Positions 16,138 through 24,478 of a DNA stretch of 32,064 bases are shown piece by piece; position 1 is the first letter of the stretch, and each line of letters begins with the position of its first letter. Made by a program: the position numbers and the translations under genes. The notes under the pieces are model-generated. The model had not been told where the DNA came from and did not search any database. It saw only the letters and a program-made list of their open reading frames with translations. This DNA comes from Eubacteriales bacterium (GTDB taxonomy: Bacteria > Bacillota > JASUSC01), in the NCBI GenBank assembly GCA_030446285.1, contig JASUSC010000014.1, forward strand, positions 1 to 32,064, read 5' to 3'.

Positions 16138-17313
16138 TTATGACTGCGCACCAAACATATTCATTCTTTTAAACAGGTTCTTCCGTTCTTTCAGATCCCC
16201 GTTGTTCTTTCCCTCGTCGTTATTCTTCAACCGAGCAAAAATCATCCGCCCAGCCGAAGTTTGCAATACGCTGGTAACCACAACTGGCACCTGCTGATTG
16301 ATGTATTTTCGGCCGCCGTCAACGACCATCATTGTGCCATCCTCTAGATAAGCAATCCCCTGTCCTGCTTCCTTTCCATCCCGGATAACCTGAACTGTGA
16401 CCTCCTCTCCAGGCAACATAACCGGCTTAACCGCATTGGCCAATTCATTAACATTGAGAACGGCTACCCCTTTTAGCCGCGCCACTTTGTTTAGGTTAAA
16501 ATCGTTGGTAACAATCTTCCCGCCCAGTTCCTGAGCCAGCCGAATAAGTTTGCTGTCTACCTCCGTGAGATCGTCATAATCTATGTCCATAAACTGAACG
16601 CTAACCCTGTTTTCCCGCCGCAAGCGCTCGAGAATATCCAGTCCCCGCCGTCCTCGATTACGCCGCATCGCATCTGCAGAATCGGCAATGTGTTGCAACT
16701 CAGAAAGAACAAAAGAGGGCACTACCAGCACGCCTTCTAAAAAACCGCAACTGGCAATGTCGGCAATTCGTCCGTCGATAATAACACTGGTATCGAGAAT
16801 CTTTATTCCCTCACTCCCTTTTGCGTCCCCGCGGGCTCCCTTATCTTTCTCCCTTCCCCGTCGGGGGAGTAAGCCCAGAAGATCCTCCTTCCGCTTCATC
16901 CCGAGAATAAGCCCTAAGTAACCAAAAAAGAGATTACCCACCAGAGGCAAAACCACTCCCACCCACTTCAGACCGGGAATTTCCCGCAGGCCGCTGATAG
17001 CTGAACTGAGTAAATTGGCAATAAGTAAGCCAAGAATAAGTCCAATAGCTCCCCCCAGGATATCCTGAGTCGGCACCCTGTGAAGTCTAGCTACCGTCCA
17101 ATTGAAAAAATCCATAACCTTTCCCGCTAACCAGGGAGCAAGAAAAGCCCCCGCCAGCCCAAATACCGCCGTGACCCCACCGTAAAAACCGTAACGCAGG
17201 TAGAAAGAAGCAAGAGCTTTTGTTCCCAGCACAAGCGGAGCTATGTAATAAGCCGCTACCAGACCGGTAAGAATGAAACTGGTAAACACTAAAAACCGCA
17301 TAATCTTGACCAT
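16138..17313 (-). CDS. yacL: YacL-like membrane protein with PIN and TRAM domains
   Basis: A 391-aa protein with four hydrophobic segments in the first 140 residues, a charged linker, a PIN nuclease-like domain (about 171-285) and a C-terminal TRAM domain (about 300-355). The PIN domain begins KILDTSVIIDGR with Asp174, has acidic SELQHIAD and ends VTNDFNLNKVA, consistent with a metal-dependent RNase fold. The TRAM segment GEEVTVQVIRDGKEAGQGIAYL probably binds RNA. Cellular function is not established. The ATG has a GGGGGTG site upstream. It precedes ispDF by 24 bases, the same order as in B. subtilis. Confidence 0.93.
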   Translation of the reverse strand: MVKIMRFLVFTSFILTGLVAAYYIAPLVLGTKALASFYLRYGFYGGVTAVFGLAGAFLAPWLAGKVMDFFNWTVARLHRVPTQDILGGAIGLILGLLIANLLSSAISGLREIPGLKWVGVVLPLVGNLFFGYLGLILGMKRKEDLLGLLPRRGREKDKGARGDAKGSEGIKILDTSVIIDGRIADIASCGFLEGVLVVPSFVLSELQHIADSADAMRRNRGRRGLDILERLRRENRVSVQFMDIDYDDLTEVDSKLIRLAQELGGKIVTNDFNLNKVARLKGVAVLNVNELANAVKPVMLPGEEVTVQVIRDGKEAGQGIAYLEDGTMMVVDGGRKYINQQVPVVVTSVLQTSAGRMIFARLKNNDEGKNNGDLKERKNLFKRMNMFGAQS

Positions 17314-17364
17314 TCTTTTTCACCCCCTTCCTGGGCATAAATAGTTTTCCTATCAGTAGTTTCC

Positions 17365-17393
17365 ATTATACGCCAACCGCTCAGCACAAACAA
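17365..17393 (-). promoter_or_regulatory. SigA-type promoter of yacL-ispDF
   Basis: On the minus strand TTGTTT (17393-17388) and a perfect TATAAT (17370-17365) are 17 bases apart, about 50 bases before the yacL start. Confidence 0.65.
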
Positions 17394-17438
17394 GACAGAA
17401 AATAAAAACGCCCGCTCCCTGCAGACGGCAAGAATTCT

Positions 17439-17912
17439 TTAAGCCATAGCTTTTTCAATCAAAGTCAATACCTTTTCTTCCTCCATATCCTTCGCTAACA
17501 CCAGCTCACTCACTAAAATTTGCCGGGCGTTCTCCAGCATTTTTCTCTCCCCAGTGGAAAGTCCCTTCTCCTTCTGACGGTAACAGAGGTTGCGAAAAAC
17601 TTCCGCTACTTCGTAAATATCGCCGCTCCGCATCTTTTCTAAGTGGTTGCGGTAGCGGTGATTCCAATTGGTGTTGTCATCGTCTTTTTTCGAACTCAAA
17701 ATGGCTAAGACCCTTTTTACTCCTTCTTCATCGATAACCTTTCTTAGTCCTGATTCCTTTACTTTGGAGGTAGGGATCATCACCTTCATGTCGCCGGGCA
17801 AACGCATCACATAGTATTTCTTTTTCTCGCCTAAAATCTCTTTTTCTTCTATCCCCTCAATGATGCCGGCGCCGTGCATGGGGTAAGCCACTTTGTCGCC
17901 CACTTTAAACAT
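17439..17912 (-). CDS. CarD family transcriptional regulator
   Basis: A 157-aa CarD/CdnL-type protein. Such proteins bind the RNA polymerase beta subunit through an N-terminal Tudor-like domain and stabilise promoter complexes. The start FKVGDKVAYPMHGAGIIEGIE is diagnostic, and the C-terminal helical domain contains the NWNHRYRNHLEKMRSGD segment that contacts promoter DNA in relatives. The ATG has GGAGGGG eight bases upstream and a near-consensus promoter at 17949-17977. It lies upstream of yacL on the same strand but yacL has its own promoter. CarD may affect rRNA or general transcription; the exact role here is unknown. Confidence 0.94.
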   Translation of the reverse strand: MFKVGDKVAYPMHGAGIIEGIEEKEILGEKKKYYVMRLPGDMKVMIPTSKVKESGLRKVIDEEGVKRVLAILSSKKDDDNTNWNHRYRNHLEKMRSGDIYEVAEVFRNLCYRQKEKGLSTGERKMLENARQILVSELVLAKDMEEEKVLTLIEKAMA

Positions 17913-17948
17913 CCTGCTATCCCCTCCAAAGCCAAAGAGTGTATTTCC

Positions 17949-17977
17949 AGTATAACACAGACCCCGTTCAAAGTCAA
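17949..17977 (-). promoter_or_regulatory. SigA-type promoter of carD
   Basis: On the minus strand TTGACT (17977-17972) and TATACT (17954-17949) are separated by 17 bases, 37 bases upstream of the carD ATG. Confidence 0.8.
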
Positions 17978-18050
17978 CAAATTTTTTTATTTTACCCCAC
18001 CGTCTCCTCCCTTGTCAAGGAATAAAGGAGAAAAAGTAGCTACAGCCAGC

Positions 18051-18079
18051 AAAAAAAAAATACGGGCCATTAGCCCGTA
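18051..18079 (-). terminator. Rho-independent terminator after the phosphohexomutase gene
   Basis: In the minus strand TACGGGC (18079-18073) pairs with GCCCGTA (18067-18061) across a short loop and is followed by about ten T. It lies directly after the stop of the 18086-19537 gene. Confidence 0.85.
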
Positions 18080-18085
18080 GTGAAA

Positions 18086-19537
18086 TCAGTGACAGGTCCG
18101 GGAAGCGGGAATCTCTAAGTCCAAAGCCCGGCAAAGGTCTTCCTGAAGCGCAGCCACGTCATCTTTGCTCCCCGCTTCGGCGTAAATCCGGAAGAGGGGT
18201 TCCGTTCCCGAGGGACGGATAAGAACCCAGCTTCCGTCCTCACAGATAAACTTCTTGCCGTCAATATCCAATTCCACCGCTACTTTTTTGCCTCCGATTG
18301 CAGCCGGGGAGAAATTCCTCAGTTCTGCCAGTACCCGTTCTTTCACCTGCTGCGTACAGTGAACATCGAGCCTTCTACTGGTAAGAAAACCGTACTCGGC
18401 GTACAGGTCCGCCAAAATCTCTTGCAAACTCTTTTTGTGGACCGCCACCGTCTCGGCTATCAACAGAGTCGCCAGGATTCCATCCTTTTCGGGAATATGG
18501 CCTTTGATGCTGAGTCCACCACTCTCTTCCCCACCAAGAATGGCCCCCCGCTCCATCATGGCCTGGCCAATGTACTTGAATCCCACCGGAGTTTCGATAA
18601 CTTCCAAGTTGTGATGGCGGGCAATGCGGTCCAGGAGATGGGTGGTAGCTACTGTCCGGGCTACCGGTCCCCGCCAACCGCGGTATGTTATCAAATGATG
18701 GTAGAGAATAGCCAACACCTGGTTGGGAGTAAGACAGGTTCCATCCCGGTCGACAATGCCAAACCGATCGGCATCTCCGTCCATGGCCAGTCCTAAGTCC
18801 GCGCCTTCTTCTTTGAGAAGCTGTCTCAGTTCTCCCAGCACCTTCTCCGTAGGATCGGGCATAGCCCCCCCGAACAGAGGGTCACGACAGTTGTGAATAG
18901 CTTTCACCTGACAGCCTGCTGCCTTAAGAAATCCGTCCAGGTACTCCATCCCGGCCCCGTATAGAGGATCAACGATAATGTTAAGGGTGGCTTTGCGAAT
19001 CAGCTCTACATCTACTACCCGCCGCAGGTGTTCCCAGTACCCTTCTTTGGGATCAATACTCCGCCAGAGCCCTTTTTCCCTGGCCTCTTCGCTTGCAATT
19101 CGTTTTACCGGTTTCTTCCCTTCTTCGTACTCCCGTACACAGGCTTCAATTTCTTGGGTGATATGAGGCAGCGCCGGGCCGGCGTACTCGGGAATAAACT
19201 TAATTCCGTTGTATTCAGGCGGGTTGTGACTGGCGGTAATCATTACTGCCCCCACCGCACCGTACATCTTAATAGCGTAAGCGGTTACCGGCGTCGGAGT
19301 CGCCCGTTCTGGCACCAAGACAGGAATTCCGTTGGCAGTAAGCACCTCGGCTACCGCCACAGCAAAGCGGTCAGAAAAAAACCGGTTATCGTACCCTATA
19401 ACCACTTCCTTCCCCTGACCGTGGTGGCGCAGGACGTAATCGGCAATTGCCTGAGCTACAATTCTCACGTTGGCAAAGGTAAAATCCTCCGCCATTATCG
19501 CCCGCCAACCATCCGTACCAAACTTAATCTTTCCCAT
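18086..19537 (-). CDS. Phosphoglucomutase/phosphomannomutase family protein
   Basis: A 483-aa alpha-D-phosphohexomutase that interconverts hexose-1- and hexose-6-phosphates through a phosphoserine. It begins KFGTDGWRA, has the active-site loop TASHNP (Ser103), the metal loop DGDADR (253-258), the sugar-binding GGEESGG (335-341) and the phosphate-binding RPSGTEP (about 447). Sequence alone does not separate phosphoglucomutase, phosphomannomutase or phosphoglucosamine mutase. The ATG has AAGGAGG upstream. It lies just downstream of the wall-polymer cluster on the same strand, so supply of sugar-1-phosphate for that polymer is plausible. Confidence 0.93.
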   Translation of the reverse strand: MGKIKFGTDGWRAIMAEDFTFANVRIVAQAIADYVLRHHGQGKEVVIGYDNRFFSDRFAVAVAEVLTANGIPVLVPERATPTPVTAYAIKMYGAVGAVMITASHNPPEYNGIKFIPEYAGPALPHITQEIEACVREYEEGKKPVKRIASEEAREKGLWRSIDPKEGYWEHLRRVVDVELIRKATLNIIVDPLYGAGMEYLDGFLKAAGCQVKAIHNCRDPLFGGAMPDPTEKVLGELRQLLKEEGADLGLAMDGDADRFGIVDRDGTCLTPNQVLAILYHHLITYRGWRGPVARTVATTHLLDRIARHHNLEVIETPVGFKYIGQAMMERGAILGGEESGGLSIKGHIPEKDGILATLLIAETVAVHKKSLQEILADLYAEYGFLTSRRLDVHCTQQVKERVLAELRNFSPAAIGGKKVAVELDIDGKKFICEDGSWVLIRPSGTEPLFRIYAEAGSKDDVAALQEDLCRALDLEIPASRTCH

Positions 19538-19596
19538 TTTCTGGCCTCCTTTTTTAACAAAAGTTTCCTCTTATTAGCCGGTTCCAATTAATAATT

Positions 19597-20667
19597 TTAA
19601 CAAAAAGTTCCGGTTTCCTGTCCCATTTTCCCTTTTCCTGCAGTCGCTTTTTCCAACTTCATTCCCAAAAAAAGCAAACTGGCAAAAACAAAGCCGCAAA
19701 GAAACAAAGCCCGCGTTAAGCTCAGAACAGTCAGGGTCACCGCGCACAAAGCCAGGAGAAGGTTGAGGATGTAGATAATTACCACCGCCCGTGGATGGCT
19801 TAGCCCCTGCCGGAGAATCAGGTGGTGCAAATGAGAATTGTCCGGGGCAAAAACCGGTTTTCCAGCACGCAGGCGGCGGAAAACGGCAAAAAGGGTATCA
19901 AAAATAGGAACCCCTAACACCACTACGGGGCTCAAGAGGGAAATAAGAGTTGCCCGTTTCCCCAGCCCAATAATCGCTAGTCCCGCTACCATGAAACCCA
20001 AAAAATAGCTGCCACAGTCTCCCAAAAAAATCTTTGCCGGGTAGAAGTTGCGAGGTAAAAATCCCGCCAGCACCGCCGCAAGAAGGAGAGCCGGTCCCGT
20101 TACCTGTTCCCGCCCGCCGAACCAGGCGGAAGCACCAATAGTCAGCAAAGCCACTAAGGTTGTACCGGCCGCCAGGCCGTCCAAGCCGTCGATGAGGTTG
20201 ATGGCATTGGTAACTGCCACCAGCCAGAGAAGCGTCACGGGCAGACTCCAGAATTCGAGGTTGACAACACCCCCCGCCAGCCCCGTGATGGCCGTCACCT
20301 TGAGTCCCATAAACCAAGCCAGCACTGCCGCCCCAATCTGGGCAAGGAGCTTAATCCAAGGGGAAAGGCGAAAATGGTCGTCGATTAAGCCGAGGAGAAA
20401 AACGGAGCCTGCGCCCGCGAAAAGCCCCTGCCAGGGAGGAGAAAGGCGCCAGCCGTAGTAGTAAAGAAAAAATATCCAGAAAGCAAGACAAACAGCTACT
20501 CCCCCCACCCTGGGAACCGGCTGGCGGTGGATCTTGCGCCAATCGGGATAGTCCAGGGCCCGGGAAGATAAGGGGTGGTTGCTTAAAAAAACAGTAAAAG
20601 AATAAGTCACCAGAGCAACAACGGGTAACAGCAGCCAAAATTCGGCCGCCAGGAATCCTTCCTTCAT
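19597..20667 (-). CDS. MraY/WecA-family polyprenyl-phosphate sugar-1-phosphate transferase (copy 1)
   Basis: A 356-aa integral membrane enzyme with about ten hydrophobic helices. It transfers a sugar-1-phosphate, probably GlcNAc-1-P, from its UDP form to undecaprenyl phosphate. Motifs: GLIDDHF (Asp96-Asp97), NLIDGLDGLA (Asp160, Asp163), FLGDCGS and HLHH (279-282), the last typical of the WecA/TagO branch rather than MraY. It is a paralogue of the gene at 21241-22323 but clearly diverged. It ends the run tagA-GT4-tagO-fabZ-wecA and starts 87 bases after fabZ; a weak promoter-like sequence in that gap was not convincing. Confidence 0.9.
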   Translation of the reverse strand: MKEGFLAAEFWLLLPVVALVTYSFTVFLSNHPLSSRALDYPDWRKIHRQPVPRVGGVAVCLAFWIFFLYYYGWRLSPPWQGLFAGAGSVFLLGLIDDHFRLSPWIKLLAQIGAAVLAWFMGLKVTAITGLAGGVVNLEFWSLPVTLLWLVAVTNAINLIDGLDGLAAGTTLVALLTIGASAWFGGREQVTGPALLLAAVLAGFLPRNFYPAKIFLGDCGSYFLGFMVAGLAIIGLGKRATLISLLSPVVVLGVPIFDTLFAVFRRLRAGKPVFAPDNSHLHHLILRQGLSHPRAVVIIYILNLLLALCAVTLTVLSLTRALFLCGFVFASLLFLGMKLEKATAGKGKMGQETGTFC

Positions 20668-20754
20668 CTTTTCTTTCCACCCCTAAAGAAAAAAAATTTT
20701 GTTCCCTGTGTCTATATATAAATCATCTGAGGGAGCAAAATTCCTGTCAGAGGT

Positions 20755-21213
20755 CTATTTTTCCTCCTCTGTTTTCTCCACGGCAAACATCAATTCCGCT
20801 TCGGCTACAACCTTACCGTCTACTGTGGCCACTCCCTTGGCCTTCCCCACCGGTCCCCGGATTTTAATCACTTCTACCTCTAACAGTAATTGATCCCCGG
20901 GTACTACCTGTTGCCGGAAACGCGCTCCGTCAATTCCGGCAAAAAAAGCCAACCGTCCCCGGTAAGCAGGTAGAGAGAGAAGAGCCACTGCCCCTACCTG
21001 AGCCAGAGCTTCAATAATCAGCACCCCCGGCATGACCGGTCGTCCGGGAAAATGCCCCTGGAAAAAAGCCTCGTTGCCGCTTACGTTTTTCAATCCTACC
21101 GCCCTTTTCCCTTCCTCCAGTTCAAGAATGCGGTCCACCAGCAAAAAAGGATAGCGATGAGGAATTATTTTTTGAATCTCCTGGTGATCCAGCACCCCTT
21201 TGCCCTTCTCCAC
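20755..21213 (-). CDS. fabZ: 3-hydroxyacyl-ACP dehydratase FabZ
   Basis: FabZ dehydrates 3-hydroxyacyl-ACP in type II fatty acid synthesis. The 152-aa hotdog-fold protein has [24 protein letters not shown] with catalytic His54, and the downstream catalytic Glu68 in IIEALAQ. The GTG start at 21213 is preceded by GGGGGAGG. It is embedded between two tagO/wecA-like genes, 27 bases after the first, rather than with fab genes. This suggests coordination of lipid and wall-polymer synthesis or simply a relocated gene. Its length and motifs are intact. Confidence 0.95.
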   Translation of the reverse strand: MEKGKGVLDHQEIQKIIPHRYPFLLVDRILELEEGKRAVGLKNVSGNEAFFQGHFPGRPVMPGVLIIEALAQVGAVALLSLPAYRGRLAFFAGIDGARFRQQVVPGDQLLLEVEVIKIRGPVGKAKGVATVDGKVVAEAELMFAVEKTEEEK

Positions 21214-21240
21214 TTTTCCTCCCCCTCTTTCACCCGGAAA

Positions 21241-22323
21241 TTACATATCCACCCCGGGCTTATCCTTGTCTTTTCCCTCCAGCCAATGAACGGCTTCCGG
21301 CTCCTGCCGTTCCCCTGCCAGCATTCCCATTTTTGCCGCCACCACAACCACCACTAAGGCTACCCCGATTACCACCATCACTGTCTGAGCCGTAGAAGTC
21401 CTGGTAAGAAAGTAAGCCGTAGCACCAAATATCCCAGTTAACAAGTAAATGAGCAGAACGGCCTGACGGTGGGAAAGACCTAAGGAAAGCAGCTTGTGAT
21501 GCAAGTGTTCTTTGTCCGGCTTAAAGATAGGTTGTCTATTAAGAAAGCGGCGGACGATGGCAAAAAGGGTATCGAGAATGGGTATAGCCAGGATAAAAAC
21601 GGGAATGACCAGGGAGAGAAAAGCTGCTCCTTTGAGATAACCTGCCACCGACAAGGTAGCCAGGGTAAATCCCAAAAACATGCTCCCCGTATCCCCCATG
21701 AAAATCCGGGCGGGATGGAAATTGTAAAAGAGAAAGCCCACCCCGCTTCCCGCCAGCGCTAAGGCCAACGCCGCAACTTCCGACCTTCCTGCCGTAGCAG
21801 CCACCAACGAGAGAGTAAGGGAAGCCAGAACTGAAACTCCCGCTGCCAGCCCATCCAGTCCGTCAATTAAGTTAACAGCGTTGGTTACTCCCACAATCCA
21901 GAAAATGGTAAGAGGAACAGAAATAATCCCGGTAGGAATGTAAGAATCAAAAGGATTGGTAAGAAACTCTATTCGAATTCCAAACAAGACGGCTACTATT
22001 GCAGCCCCTATCTGTCCTGCTAACTTAACCAGAGGGGAAAGGCTGAATAAATCATCGAGAATTCCAACAGCCACAATAACGGTGGCTCCAGCCAAAAGCC
22101 CCTTACTGGCTGCCGAAAGGGGCCGCATTAGCAACAACACCGAAATAACAAAAGCCAAAAAGATGGCCAGCCCCCCTAACCGGGGCATAACCCGGGAGTG
22201 TACCTTGCGGCTGTCAGGCCTGTCCACCGCCCCAATCCGCAAAGCCAATCTTCTTACTGGGGGAGTAAGAACAGCGGCAATTATCAGGCTTATTAAAAAC
22301 AAATACAGTTTTTGTGCGTCCAT
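21241..22323 (-). CDS. tagO: WecA/TagO-like undecaprenyl-phosphate GlcNAc-1-phosphate transferase (copy 2)
   Basis: A 360-aa polytopic membrane enzyme that would start the lipid-linked unit of a teichoic-acid-like or other secondary wall polymer. Motifs: GILDDLF (Asp90-Asp91), NLIDGLDGLA (Asp154, Asp157), FMGDTGS and HLHH (273-276). The C-terminus adds a charged tail after the last helix. The ATG has GGGGAGAG upstream and begins five bases after the GT4 stop. TagO followed in the pathway by TagA (23468-24217) supports a ManNAc-GlcNAc-type linkage unit, by analogy with Bacillus wall teichoic acid; the polymer itself is not known. Confidence 0.92.
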   Translation of the reverse strand: MDAQKLYLFLISLIIAAVLTPPVRRLALRIGAVDRPDSRKVHSRVMPRLGGLAIFLAFVISVLLLMRPLSAASKGLLAGATVIVAVGILDDLFSLSPLVKLAGQIGAAIVAVLFGIRIEFLTNPFDSYIPTGIISVPLTIFWIVGVTNAVNLIDGLDGLAAGVSVLASLTLSLVAATAGRSEVAALALALAGSGVGFLFYNFHPARIFMGDTGSMFLGFTLATLSVAGYLKGAAFLSLVIPVFILAIPILDTLFAIVRRFLNRQPIFKPDKEHLHHKLLSLGLSHRQAVLLIYLLTGIFGATAYFLTRTSTAQTVMVVIGVALVVVVVAAKMGMLAGERQEPEAVHWLEGKDKDKPGVDM

Positions 22324-22328
22324 GAGTT

Positions 22329-23471
22329 CTATCTCTCCCCACTGGATACTGATTCTTGCTCCGTATCTTCCCGCAAAGCCCCGAAAACCTCCATCAGCTT
22401 TTCGATAGACCTGCGCCGGCTGAACTGGCTGGCTCGTTTTTGCCCTTCTTCTCCCCTCCGTTTGGCCTCTTCTCTGTTGTGCAAAAGGCAGAGAATGGCT
22501 TCGGCCAGAGCCAGCTCATCCGCAGGAGGTACCAAGATACCGGCTTCTCCTACTACTTCCGGCAGTCCTCCAACCCGGGTTGCCACCACCGGCCGACCGG
22601 CAGCCATGGCCTCAAGAGCAAATAGCCCAAATCCTTCCATCAACGAAGGCAGAACACAGACATCCATGATTGAAAACAGCAACCGCCGGTCATAGCTTGT
22701 CCCGGGCATGACCACCTTTTCTCCCAAACCCAACCGCAGAGCTTCCCTGGTAATCCTCTCTTTCTCCGGTCCTTCCCCTACCAACAGTAAGCTCGCATCG
22801 GGAAACTCCTTGACCACTGTAGTCATGGCCCGGAGAAGGTAAATATGTCCTTTTACCGGGTGAAAGCGGGCAATCATTCCTACCACCGGGCCGCGAGGCG
22901 GAAGTCCCAGACGCAGTCGCTCTTCTCTCGCTTTTTCCGCCGGCAACAAAGGTAAAAACTCCTCCCTCTCTATGCCGTGCTGGACTACTTCAATTTTTTC
23001 CGGCGGTACTCCCTGGCGGATTAGCTCTTCCTTTAAAAAGTAAGAAACGGTGAGATAGCGATAAGTCAATGGGCCCATCGCCTTCTCTAAAAAGGTAAAA
23101 AGCCATCTCTTCCCTCGTCCGGGATAGTCATAGGCCAAAACGCTGTGAACGGTGGTATAAACCGGACGCCCTGTAAGCAAGCCGGCCAGCCGGCCGAAAA
23201 AGTTGGAAAGGGCACCGTGCGTATTGATAAGGTCAATATTATACCTGTGGATAAAATCCACTATTTCCTTTAAAACCGCAACTCCTCGCCGCCGGCAGAG
23301 GAAATATCTCTCTCCGGCAGCGGCCAGACGGTCCAAAAGGGGCGCAGGCTTTAAACTGAGAAGGAATATCTCTCCCCTTTCCCTTGGGTATTCGCAACAA
23401 AGATGATACAGATATTCGGCCGTTCCCCCAGCTATGCCTCCGCCGTACAAAATCAAGATACGGGGTTTCAT
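22329..23471 (-). CDS. Glycosyltransferase family 4 (GT-B fold)
   Basis: A 380-aa cytoplasmic glycosyltransferase. The N-terminal half begins RILILYGGGIAGGTAEYL and the C-terminal Rossmann domain carries the nucleotide-sugar binding pattern GMIARFHPVKGH, LLVGEGPE and EGFGLFALEAMAAGRPVVA with the E-x7-E arrangement of GT4 enzymes. Donor and acceptor cannot be read from sequence. Its ATG forms an ATGA overlap with the tagA stop, with GAGGGG upstream, so translation is probably coupled. The context points to extension of the lipid-linked disaccharide made by TagO and TagA. Confidence 0.9.
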   Translation of the reverse strand: MKPRILILYGGGIAGGTAEYLYHLCCEYPRERGEIFLLSLKPAPLLDRLAAAGERYFLCRRRGVAVLKEIVDFIHRYNIDLINTHGALSNFFGRLAGLLTGRPVYTTVHSVLAYDYPGRGKRWLFTFLEKAMGPLTYRYLTVSYFLKEELIRQGVPPEKIEVVQHGIEREEFLPLLPAEKAREERLRLGLPPRGPVVGMIARFHPVKGHIYLLRAMTTVVKEFPDASLLLVGEGPEKERITREALRLGLGEKVVMPGTSYDRRLLFSIMDVCVLPSLMEGFGLFALEAMAAGRPVVATRVGGLPEVVGEAGILVPPADELALAEAILCLLHNREEAKRRGEEGQKRASQFSRRRSIEKLMEVFGALREDTEQESVSSGER

Positions 23472-24217
23472 TGCTTACCCCTCTTTCGCTCCCAAGCGGT
23501 GGAAATAACTTTCCCTACATAAGCAGGAAGAACCAGAAGCCGGCGAATCCGCCAAGGTTCCTGAAGCAAGCGGTACAGCCATTCCAACCCCAGCCGCCGC
23601 CAAAGGTGCGGTGCCCTCTTTACCTCCCCTGCCAGCACATCCAGGGTCCCGCCAACACCAATGCAAACCATACCCGCCAAGTGCCGGCGGTTCCGCCACA
23701 CCCATTTTTCCTGCCGCCCCATCCCCATCCCAACCAGCAGCAAATGAGGCTTGGCTGCCTTAATCCGAGCAAGGGGTTCTTCATCCTCCCGAAAATAACC
23801 GTGATGGGTACCGGCAATTGCTATTCCTGGAAACATTTCTTGCAAACGCCGGGCTGCTTTTTCCGCCACACCGGGCTTTGCTCCCAGCAAAAAAATGCGC
23901 CAGCCTTTTTCCCGGGCCTTGGCTAAGAGCGCTTCCGCCAAATCTACGCCGGCAACCCGTTCCCGAAAAGGAGTTCCTAACCATTTTCCCGCCCAGACCA
24001 CTCCTGTCCCATCAGCAGTAACCAGGTCCGCCTGGCGGATAATGTTCCTAAATTCAGGATCTCTTTGGGCCAGCATAATAATTTCCGGATTGGCAGTTAC
24101 CACCAGGGCAAAACGGGCTGCGTTGATAAATTGTTCTACCCGGAAGCAGGCTTCTTCCAGGGAAACGTTGTCCACTTCTATCCCCAAAACTTCAACTCTC
24201 TGCCTGCTTTCTCCCAT
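23468..24217 (-). CDS. tagA: WecG/TagA/CpsF family N-acetylmannosaminyltransferase
   Basis: TagA adds ManNAc to GlcNAc-diphospho-undecaprenol, completing the linkage disaccharide of wall teichoic acids. The protein (249 aa from ATG 24217) shows EVLGIEVDNVSLEEA, TANPE (41-45), TADGTGVVW with the probable catalytic Asp69, GMGMGRQEKW and the C-terminal appendage LEWLYRLLQEPWR whose arginines contact the substrate in the studied thermophile enzyme. A GTG at 24235 is an alternative start. It is the first gene of the wall-polymer run and is divergent from the CWB2 amidase gene. Confidence 0.93.
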   Translation of the reverse strand: MGESRQRVEVLGIEVDNVSLEEACFRVEQFINAARFALVVTANPEIIMLAQRDPEFRNIIRQADLVTADGTGVVWAGKWLGTPFRERVAGVDLAEALLAKAREKGWRIFLLGAKPGVAEKAARRLQEMFPGIAIAGTHHGYFREDEEPLARIKAAKPHLLLVGMGMGRQEKWVWRNRRHLAGMVCIGVGGTLDVLAGEVKRAPHLWRRLGLEWLYRLLQEPWRIRRLLVLPAYVGKVISTAWERKRGKQ

Positions 24218-24271
24218 AGCAGCCCTTCCCCGCACAAATTCACTAAAGTTTTCTGCAAAATTTTCGAACTT

Positions 24272-24299
24272 ATATTATGGAGAAACGCTTCTTCCACAA
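24272..24299 (-). promoter_or_regulatory. Candidate promoter of the tagA cluster
   Basis: On the minus strand TTGTGG (24299-24294) and TAATAT (24277-24272) are 16 bases apart, about 55 bases upstream of tagA. I found no equally good promoter for the divergent amidase gene in the rest of the 261-base gap. Confidence 0.4.
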
Positions 24300-24478
24300 A
24301 AAAAGCGACTTTTTGCCCCTATATTCTCCTCTATTGTACCCTCCTCTGCAGGTAAAATCAAGGGCTGTCACCGGTCGGAAGCTTACCCTCTCCTTTATGA
24401 AAAAATTGGTTTTTCTTTCACCCAGTAAAAAGGATTTTCCCTAATCTTGGCGAAACTTTTCCAAAGGGGGATAAAAAG

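Noticed and set aside
19551-19613. Imperfect direct repeat TTTTAACAAAAGTT about 44 bases apart
   Set aside because: Short and AT-rich, overlapping a gene end and a ribosome-site region; no target-site or regulatory pattern supports it.
20668-20754. Internal promoter between fabZ and the second wecA-like gene
   Set aside because: Only TATATA-like sequence with poor -35 matches; not better than chance in an AT-rich gap.
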